Positions 1 through 4,508 of a stretch of DNA of 6,781 nt are shown one piece after another. The stretch's first letter is position 1, and each line of letters opens with the position of its first letter. A program made the translations under genes and the position numbers. The DNA comes from Bacteroidota bacterium (GTDB lineage: Bacteria > Bacteroidota > Ignavibacteria > Kapaibacteriales > Kapaibacteriaceae): positions 1-6,781 of the forward strand of contig DNLG01000043.1 in the NCBI GenBank assembly GCA_003488525.1. Reading direction: 5' to 3'. The notes beneath the pieces were generated by a model that was given only the letters and a program-made list of their open reading frames with translations, did not search any database and was not told where the DNA came from.

Positions 1-3
1 ATC

Positions 4-927
4 ATGACACACCGATCACACATCAGTACAACCCTGTCATGCGTGGGCGCGGCCATCACTCTTGTGATGGCCAGCCCCCTGGCGGCGCAGCATTCCGTGC
101 GTAAGGACCTCGTGTCGAATGGCGGAAACGCTGCATCATCGGCATCGTACAGCTTCAACGCCTCGCTGGGTCAGCCCGTCATTGGTATCGTGCAGAGGCA
201 CCCAAAACATCTCGAGCAGGGCTTCTGGTATGGGGCGAGCAGGATTCACGATGCGAACGGCTGGCACACGACGGTTACCATGCCACAGCTTACCGGACGC
301 AATGGCGAGCTTATTGAGATACCGATCATCATGGTCTCAACGCAGAAGATGTTCGTCGCGGGAGTGAAGAACTGGACGGCACGTATCCGTTTCAACAAGT
401 CCATGCTGGAACCTCGGGGCGTTGCATCCGTAGAAGAGGCGGACGATTCCTACATCGTCACGCTCAAGGGTACGGCAACCGACACGATTCAGAAGCTGAC
501 GTCGTTCAAGGCGTTTGTTCGACTTGGTAATGACACTGCCACTGATCTGACCTTTGAGTCGTTCTCGTGGGATGAACCATCACGGATGCGGATCTATACC
601 GAGACCGGCTCGTTTACCGATCTGAGTATCTGTAAGGCCGGAGGTCCAAGGCTTACAGCCGTTGCCGGTCACCCAATCCTTCGCGTGATGCCGCAGCCCG
701 TGTCGGACCGCGGGGAGATGATCTGCGATTTCGCTCAGCCGGAGGATATTCAGGTGGTCATCTACGACGGCAGTGGTACGGCCGTGCGCGAGCTCTTTAC
801 CGGTTCCGTGCCGGCTGGCGAATTCCGTCTTCCATTCGCCGCGATGGATCTTCCGGCCGGACCCTATGTGATGTCGGTCCGCACACGCTGGCATTCGGTT
901 GCTGAGCAATTCATCATTGTACGCTAG
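4..927 (+). CDS. Secreted protein with cohesin-like region and T9SS-type C-terminal sorting domain
   Basis: The 307-residue product starts with a signal peptide (basic MTHRSH, then a hydrophobic stretch to about residue 27) with a likely cut at LAA|Q after A28. Residues 34-77 (DLVSNGG...GQPVIGIV...EQGFWYG) resemble the short N-terminal motif 'GG...S.SY.L..S.GQP..G...GFW' seen in many secreted proteins. Residues 89-208 form a beta-rich segment (VTMPQLTGRNGELIEIPI...TARIRFNKSML) that looks like a cohesin-type fold. Residues 217-307 match the style of T9SS type A sorting domains: a Pro-rich start (MPQPVSD), a VVIYDGSG strand, LPAGPYVMSV, and a final short strand EQFIIVR. By family knowledge such proteins cross the outer membrane through the Por/T9SS machinery and lose the C-terminal domain. 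The barrel gene follows 9 bp later. The cargo function itself is unknown. The ATG at base 4 fits the signal peptide, but its ribosome binding site lies outside the window. Confidence 0.82.
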   Translation: MTHRSHISTTLSCVGAAITLVMASPLAAQHSVRKDLVSNGGNAASSASYSFNASLGQPVIGIVQRHPKHLEQGFWYGASRIHDANGWHTTVTMPQLTGRNGELIEIPIIMVSTQKMFVAGVKNWTARIRFNKSMLEPRGVASVEEADDSYIVTLKGTATDTIQKLTSFKAFVRLGNDTATDLTFESFSWDEPSRMRIYTETGSFTDLSICKAGGPRLTAVAGHPILRVMPQPVSDRGEMICDFAQPEDIQVVIYDGSGTAVRELFTGSVPAGEFRLPFAAMDLPAGPYVMSVRTRWHSVAEQFIIVR

Positions 928-930
928 GAG
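926..930 (+). promoter_or_regulatory. Shine-Dalgarno site of the barrel gene
   Basis: AGGAG overlaps the TAG stop of the upstream gene and sits 6 bases before the ATG at 937. It supports that start and suggests the two genes are translated from one message. Confidence 0.6.
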
Positions 931-936
931 AGCCAC

Positions 937-1740
937 ATGATCAATAACACTCTGCTCGTCCGCTCGATCACGTCGACGCTGCTCGTCGTGGTTCTCTCCG
1001 CCGTGACCTCCGTTTCGCAGACACGTCCGACGCTGATGTATGAACACATCCGACTGGGCCTTGCTGCATCGGTGGACCAGCGGTTTCTGCAGGCAGATTT
1101 CACCTCACTACCCAGGGTCACGTCCTGCTGCCTCGGCTTTGGTGACGAACAGAAAACGGGCTTCTCGATCGACGGGATCGTGGAGGTACCGCTGACCATG
1201 GGCGTGACGCCGTACATGCGCGTGATGTACACGCAGCTCGGGGGCGACTTCTCGTCAGACGAGACCATGTGGGCCTACAACGGTGAGCTCGCGTCGCGTC
1301 AGCTGACGGTGCGGCACGACGTCTCAGCAACTGTTCACGCGGTGTTTGTCGAGCCCGGCGCGAGCTTCAACGTGGGCGGTTTTGATATCGGACTCGGCAT
1401 TCAGTGCGGGTACATCACCGGTACGTCATTCACATCGAAAGAGTCGATCGTCTCACCGTCAACCATCACGTACCGCGATGGTTCGCGTGAGCGAAATGTG
1501 CAGTCGGGTTTTCTCTCCGATGTACGAAACATTCAATTCGGTGTCAATGCAGGAATTGGCTACGACTTTACGGTCCCGAATGTTCCCGAGCTGAGTATCG
1601 GACCGGAATTGCAGTACACCTTCGGGATCACCAACATCCTGCAGAATATCAATTGGCGGACGAACGTCCTGCGGCTTGGCGTTGCCGTCAAGTATGCGAT
1701 CGATCTTCCGCCAACGTACAAGGAGAGATACGGTCGCTGA
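937..1740 (+). CDS. Outer-membrane beta-barrel protein (porin-like), stand-alone
   Basis: The 267-residue protein has a signal peptide (MINNTLLVR, then hydrophobic ITSTLLVVVLSAV) with a probable cut at SVS|Q after S27. The rest alternates polar and hydrophobic residues in short strands separated by Gly/Asp/Asn turns, as in an 8- to 10-strand outer-membrane barrel. Examples are VEVPLTMGVTPYMRVMYTQ, FDIGLGIQCGYITG and the last strand LRLGVAVKYAIDL. The segment at residues 168-193 (KESIVSP...YRDG..ER.VQSG) closely resembles residues 172-200 of the OmpA-like protein at 4509-6452, so the two barrels are probably paralogous. No OmpA-type peptidoglycan-binding domain follows here. A CC pair lies at residues 64-65. 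It is second in an operon with the T9SS-type cargo, so a role in outer-membrane display or secretion is possible but unproven. The specific function is not recognised. Confidence 0.8.
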   Translation: MINNTLLVRSITSTLLVVVLSAVTSVSQTRPTLMYEHIRLGLAASVDQRFLQADFTSLPRVTSCCLGFGDEQKTGFSIDGIVEVPLTMGVTPYMRVMYTQLGGDFSSDETMWAYNGELASRQLTVRHDVSATVHAVFVEPGASFNVGGFDIGLGIQCGYITGTSFTSKESIVSPSTITYRDGSRERNVQSGFLSDVRNIQFGVNAGIGYDFTVPNVPELSIGPELQYTFGITNILQNINWRTNVLRLGVAVKYAIDLPPTYKERYGR

Positions 1741-1770
1741 CAGGCGGGTGCGTGCCGTCGGCTACCGTGG

Positions 1771-1790
1771 GGTCAGTTCGAGAGCTGACC
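1771..1790 (+). terminator. Possible terminator hairpin after the barrel gene
   Basis: GGTCAG and CTGACC form a perfect 6-bp arm pair. A T.G and a T-A pair extend it around a CGAG loop, giving 8 pairs, followed by TTTC. It lies 31 bp after the TGA of the barrel gene and overlaps the last codons of the convergent lipoprotein gene. The T tract is short, so this is a weak intrinsic-terminator call for the plus strand. Confidence 0.35.
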
Positions 1791-2357
1791 TTTCAGAAGC
1801 GACCAGGTTGACTCGACGGTGTCACCTGGTCGTTTCGCGTCGCGCCAGCGAGAGATGCTCCACAGCCCGCTCTTCTCCGGCGTCACGGTAAGCGCCATGG
1901 TGCCGGTAAGCAGAGATGGCAGGGCCGTTATGTTCAGTCGAACCGTCAGCTCATAGTCGCTCACCCACACGAGCGAGTCGGGCGATGAGAAGGCTACCTG
2001 CGTGTTGGCAAAGACCAACGTTGGACGCTGATCGACGGGCAGCCTGCTGATCATGCTCAGAAAACTCTGCCGCTCGCGGTCGACACTCCACGATGCGAAC
2101 ACGGCCTGGTAACGGGCGCCAACCTCGGCCGAGGGCTCGAAGGCATACGCAGCGCTGCTGCGCGAAGGATCGGCAAGACAGAGCGTAAAATTCTGCGTGT
2201 TCTTTTCGATAACGGCATTGCGAAGATTGTCGACAACGATCAGGGGGCTGGTCGGAGGCTCGTACGTGCCGCGATCACCCGAGGGTTCCTCTGGTGTGCG
2301 CGTTGCACAGCCCCCTATCAAGGCTGCCATCAGTATGTGCAGCAGCGCCGTCCGCAT
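1773..2357 (-). CDS. Lipoprotein with NTF2-like fold
   Basis: The 194-residue product begins MRTALLHILMAALIGGC, a lipoprotein signal peptide with the lipobox ending at C17. It should be cut before the cysteine and lipid-anchored. A low-complexity Pro/Glu/Ser/Thr linker (about residues 21-37) follows. Then TSPLIVVDNLRNAVIEKNTQNFTLCLAD (37-63) resembles the first helix of small NTF2/SnoaL-like proteins ('P..V..NL..A....+...Y..CL.D'). The C-terminal strands LTGTMALTVTPEKSGLWSISRWRD (150-173) and the closing STWSLLKGQL also fit that family. I know of no defined function for such lipoproteins. It is the last gene of the recR operon: its ATG overlaps the TAA of the methyltransferase gene by one base (TAATG), so translational coupling is likely. 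Two stem-loops lie within its 3' end. Confidence 0.78.
   Translation of the reverse strand: MRTALLHILMAALIGGCATRTPEEPSGDRGTYEPPTSPLIVVDNLRNAVIEKNTQNFTLCLADPSRSSAAYAFEPSAEVGARYQAVFASWSVDRERQSFLSMISRLPVDQRPTLVFANTQVAFSSPDSLVWVSDYELTVRLNITALPSLLTGTMALTVTPEKSGLWSISRWRDAKRPGDTVESTWSLLKGQLSN
1801..1831. other. Long stem-loop inside the 3' end of the lipoprotein gene
   Basis: GACCAGGT (1801-1808) and ACCTGGTC (1824-1831) are a perfect 8-bp inverted repeat. Three further pairs (GAC/GTC) extend it beyond one bulged T, leaving an 8-base loop. It lies 10 bp beyond the hairpin at 1771-1790. No clear T run follows on either strand. It could help end plus-strand readthrough or protect the 3' end of the operon message, or be coincidental within coding sequence. 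Confidence 0.3.
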
Positions 2358-3121
2358 TATGACGAGACCTTTTCGGCGATGAGGATGACCCGTTCGGAGT
2401 TCTCCGGCTCGAACGGGTCACCATGATAGGAACCGAAGGCCCGCACGACGCGTAGTCCGCTCTCGTGCATCATCCTGCGCAGGTCTTCCGGTGAGTACAG
2501 CCAGACGCGCTCCTCAAACGTATGCTCTGCCGAGCAGGGATCGTTGATGGTTATCCTCTTGCGCACATAGGGTTCTTCTATCCAGCGCTCCTGGATGACG
2601 CTGGTCTGGCCGATCATTGTCATTGACTCGGGAACAAGCGTTCGACGCAGTTTGTCGGCGTTAAAGAAGTCCATCACAAAACGGCCATCAGACGCCAAGT
2701 GGTGATGCACGGCCCTGAGTGCGGCCAGATGCTCTTCGTGCCGGTCGAAGTATCCAAAGCTCGTAAACAGGTTGGCGATCAGGGCGTAGGACGTCGACGG
2801 GTACGGGCCGCGGATGTCACCCACGATGTAATGAGCATTCTCATGCGCATTGTGCGTCCGGGCATGATCGATCAGATAGGTCGAGTAGTCCAGTCCCGTG
2901 GTCAGGTAGCCCCGATCGGCAAGAGCCACCGTATGACGTCCAAAGCCGCAGCACAGGTCAAGAATCTGCGAGCCGTGCGGGATGTGCAGGGTGTGATCGA
3001 TCAGCTGCACCACCAGACGTGCTTCCTCATCTCCGCGGTGACGGTACAGTTCCATGTACCATGGCGATTCGAACCACGTGGCGTACCATGGTGACGTTCC
3101 CGCCACAGTTGTTGGTATCAT
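2357..3121 (-). CDS. Class I SAM-dependent methyltransferase
   Basis: The 254-residue protein has the Rossmann-fold methyltransferase hallmarks. Motif I is ILDLCCGFGRH at residues 53-63. An acidic ribose-binding residue lies in GLDYS (76-80). GDIR follows at 101-104, and ANLFTSFGYF (116-125) sits where the catalytic or motif IV strand is expected. The N-terminal WYATWFESPWYMELYRHRGDEEA pattern is typical of a widespread group of small, uncharacterised methyltransferases with an aromatic-rich lead-in. The C-terminal half (FEERVWLYSPEDLRRMMHESGLRVVRAFG) has the usual helix-strand 'eel..ll..aGf.v' ending. The substrate cannot be read from the sequence. Its ATG overlaps the recR stop (ATGA, 4 bp), so the two are probably co-translated. 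It is not a known recR partner, so a functional link to repair is not implied. Confidence 0.9.
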   Translation of the reverse strand: MIPTTVAGTSPWYATWFESPWYMELYRHRGDEEARLVVQLIDHTLHIPHGSQILDLCCGFGRHTVALADRGYLTTGLDYSTYLIDHARTHNAHENAHYIVGDIRGPYPSTSYALIANLFTSFGYFDRHEEHLAALRAVHHHLASDGRFVMDFFNADKLRRTLVPESMTMIGQTSVIQERWIEEPYVRKRITINDPCSAEHTFEERVWLYSPEDLRRMMHESGLRVVRAFGSYHGDPFEPENSERVILIAEKVSS

Positions 3122-3711
3122 ACCGGTGTGCGCCCTTCGAATGCGCGCGCCAGCGTGGCGTCATCGGCAAACTCAAGGTCCGACCCCATGGGCACGCCAC
3201 GGGCTATGCGCGTGACACGGATGGAAAGGGGCGAGGCCAGCTTGGCGATGTATTGTGTTGTGACCTCGCCTTCGACCGTGGGGTTGAGGGCAAGGATGAC
3301 CTCGTCGACCTCGGCTCCAAGGCGGGCAATGAGCTCCTTCAGGCGCAGGTCTTCCGGACCGATCCCGTCGAGTGGACTCAGCGTACCGTGCAGCACATGA
3401 TAGCGCCCACGAAAGTCGCCCGTGCGCTCGATGGCCATGACATCCGAGGGTTGCTCGACGACGCAGATGACCGACGGCGAGCGCTTTTCTGAAGCGCAGA
3501 TGCCGCACAGCTCCGTGTCGGTGAACGTGTGGCACTGTGCACACTCGCGCACGCGTGAGCGCATCTCCACGAGGGCCGCGGCAAAATTGTCGACGTCATT
3601 CGTGGACTGACGCAGAAGGTGAAAGGCTAGCCGGCGGGCCGTCTTCTTTCCGATGGTGGGCAGGGAAGCGAAGAGTTCGACGACGCGTTCGATCGATTCA
3701 GACGGGAGCAT
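3118..3711 (-). CDS. recR: Recombination mediator RecR
   Basis: RecR acts with RecO (and RecF) to load RecA at single-strand gaps. The 197-residue product begins MLPSESIERVVELFASLPTI, the standard RecR start, and its length is normal for the family. The helix-hairpin-helix segment is LPTIGKKTARRLAFHLL (17-33). The zinc finger cysteines are C57, C60, C69 and C72. The Toprim domain runs from about residue 80 (VICVVEQPSDVMAIE) through the HGTLSPLDGIGPEDL loop, and the family's C-terminal TRIARGVPMGSDLEFAD segment is intact. The frame stays open upstream to a TTG at 3765, but that would add 18 residues absent from RecR proteins, so I place the start at ATG 3711. No Shine-Dalgarno is obvious. The common neighbours dnaX and ybaB are not here; instead recR heads an overlapping operon with a methyltransferase and a lipoprotein. 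Confidence 0.97.
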   Translation of the reverse strand: MLPSESIERVVELFASLPTIGKKTARRLAFHLLRQSTNDVDNFAAALVEMRSRVRECAQCHTFTDTELCGICASEKRSPSVICVVEQPSDVMAIERTGDFRGRYHVLHGTLSPLDGIGPEDLRLKELIARLGAEVDEVILALNPTVEGEVTTQYIAKLASPLSIRVTRIARGVPMGSDLEFADDATLARAFEGRTPV

Positions 3712-3715
3712 GACG

Positions 3716-3723
3716 CAAAAATA
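3716..3723 (-). promoter_or_regulatory. TATTTTTG, possible Bacteroidota-type -7 element or terminator U-tract
   Basis: Read on the minus strand this is TATTTTTG, an exact fit to the TAnnTTTG -7 element known from Bacteroidota. It ends 4 bases before the recR ATG, so a promoter here would give an essentially leaderless message. No TTTG -33 element is seen at the right distance. The same bases could be the U-tract of the stem-loop at 3727-3750. Confidence 0.2.
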
Positions 3724-3726
3724 CCA

Positions 3727-3750
3727 ACGGGTCAGCCCCCTGACTGCCGT
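3727..3750 (-). promoter_or_regulatory. Stem-loop just upstream of recR, possible attenuator
   Basis: ACGG+GTCAG (3727-3735) pairs with CTGAC and CCGT (3740-3744, 3747-3750) around a 4-base loop, with a 2-base bulge. On the minus strand the stem is followed after three bases by TATTTTT and then the recR ATG. That order (stem, T-rich stretch, start codon) could be a leader attenuator for the recR operon, a terminator of antisense transcription, or chance. No leader peptide or aptamer was recognised. Confidence 0.33.
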
Positions 3751-3752
3751 AA

Positions 3753-3762
3753 TTTCGCGAAA
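3753..3762. promoter_or_regulatory. Perfect 10-bp palindrome TTTCGCGAAA between recR and pspA
   Basis: The palindrome lies in the 113-bp divergent region, 62 bases before the pspA-like ATG and 41 bases before the recR ATG. Its placement suits a dimeric regulator that would affect one or both promoters, but no matching regulator is known to me. I see no clear -10/-35 pair in the rest of the region. Confidence 0.3.
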
Positions 3763-3814
3763 CAAAACGCGGCGTCGACCGTCCGAACGCCCCGTACAAC
3801 AGCTGACTCACGCT

Positions 3815-3818
3815 AGGA
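3815..3818 (+). promoter_or_regulatory. Weak Shine-Dalgarno (AGGA) of the pspA-like gene
   Basis: AGGA lies 6 bases before the ATG at 3825, in agreement with the start chosen from the conserved MGIFSRI N-terminus. Confidence 0.45.
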
Positions 3819-3824
3819 CTACTC

Positions 3825-4508
3825 ATGGGAATCTTTTCTCGTATCGCTGACCTGTTCCGTGCAGGTGCAAATGACGCTCTGGACCGTGCCGAGGATCCGG
3901 AGAAGATGCTCAAGCAGGCCGTGCTGGACATGGAGGAATCGGTCAACAAAACGACGCTGGCTGTTGCCAATGCGATCGCCAATGAGCGCAGTCTCGAAAA
4001 GCGCATCGCTTCGCAGAAGGTGGAAAGCGCAAGCTGGCAGGAGAAGGCCATGCAGGCACTCAATGCCGGACGTGAAGATCTGGCGCGCGCAGCGCTGGAG
4101 AAGAAGGCCATAGCCGACAAGAACGTTGCCGAGCTGATGCCGACGCACGAGCAGGCTCGGGTGACCACGGCCAAGATCCGCGAGCAGCTCGACGGTATCA
4201 AGCGCAAGCTTGATGAAGCACGCTCACGTCAGAGCACGCTCATTGCGCGCTCTCAGGCAGCCAAGGCGCAGGCGCAGATCGCAAAGTCCGCCGCGGGCAT
4301 CGGACAGGATGCGTTCAGCAAGTTTGACAAGTACGAGGCCAAGATCGAGAAGCTCGAAGCTGAGGCTTCGGCCTTTGAACAGCTGGCCGGCGAGAACACG
4401 CAGCTCGACGAGGAGTTCCGCAAGCTCTCTTCTTCCGGCAAGGTTGATCAAGATCTGCTCGAGCTCAAGCGTCAGATGGGACTTCTTGAGCCTCCCAAAG
4501 AGGGCTGA
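3825..4508 (+). CDS. pspA: PspA/IM30 family membrane-remodelling protein
   Basis: The 227-residue protein is close to the usual PspA length. It opens with the family's amphipathic helix (MGIFSRIADLFRAGANDALD, 1-20), which binds stressed inner membrane. EDPEKMLKQAVLDMEE (23-38) is the conserved start of the long hairpin. The rest is almost all helical coiled coil, rich in Ala, Glu, Lys and Gln, including the AREDLARAALEKK turn (81-94) and AKSAAGIG...FDKYEAKIEKLEAEASAFEQL (153-187). PspA/Vipp1 proteins are bacterial ESCRT-III relatives that assemble into rods and rings to preserve membrane integrity under envelope stress. No pspB, pspC or pspF partner is adjacent. The gene is divergent from recR and its stop abuts the stop of the OmpA-like gene. 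The missing extra C-terminal tail argues for PspA rather than a plastid-type Vipp1, but the two cannot be fully separated by eye. Confidence 0.93.
   Translation: MGIFSRIADLFRAGANDALDRAEDPEKMLKQAVLDMEESVNKTTLAVANAIANERSLEKRIASQKVESASWQEKAMQALNAGREDLARAALEKKAIADKNVAELMPTHEQARVTTAKIREQLDGIKRKLDEARSRQSTLIARSQAAKAQAQIAKSAAGIGQDAFSKFDKYEAKIEKLEAEASAFEQLAGENTQLDEEFRKLSSSGKVDQDLLELKRQMGLLEPPKEG

Noticed and set aside
37..42. Possible lipobox LSC at residues 11-13 of the first protein
   Set aside because: The hydrophobic core of the signal peptide continues beyond that cysteine, and a standard cut site (LAA|Q) follows, so a normal secreted protein is more likely.
580..1047. 155-codon minus-strand open frame opposite the first two genes
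   Set aside because: Its product is rich in His and Arg with no recognisable motif, and it lies antisense to two well-supported genes. It looks like a GC-rich shadow frame.
2699..3492. Overlapping plus-strand open frames opposite the methyltransferase and recR
   Set aside because: Both opposing genes have strong family motifs; the plus-strand products do not.
3712..3765. Extended recR start at TTG 3765 adding 18 residues
   Set aside because: The extension (FREITAVRGL...) is absent from RecR proteins, while the ATG at 3711 gives the canonical MLPSES start and normal length. The extra stretch also overlaps the stem-loop and palindrome.
3698..4207. 169-codon minus-strand open frame opposite pspA
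   Set aside because: The Ser/Ala/Arg-rich product is the antisense of a clear PspA coiled coil and has no family features.
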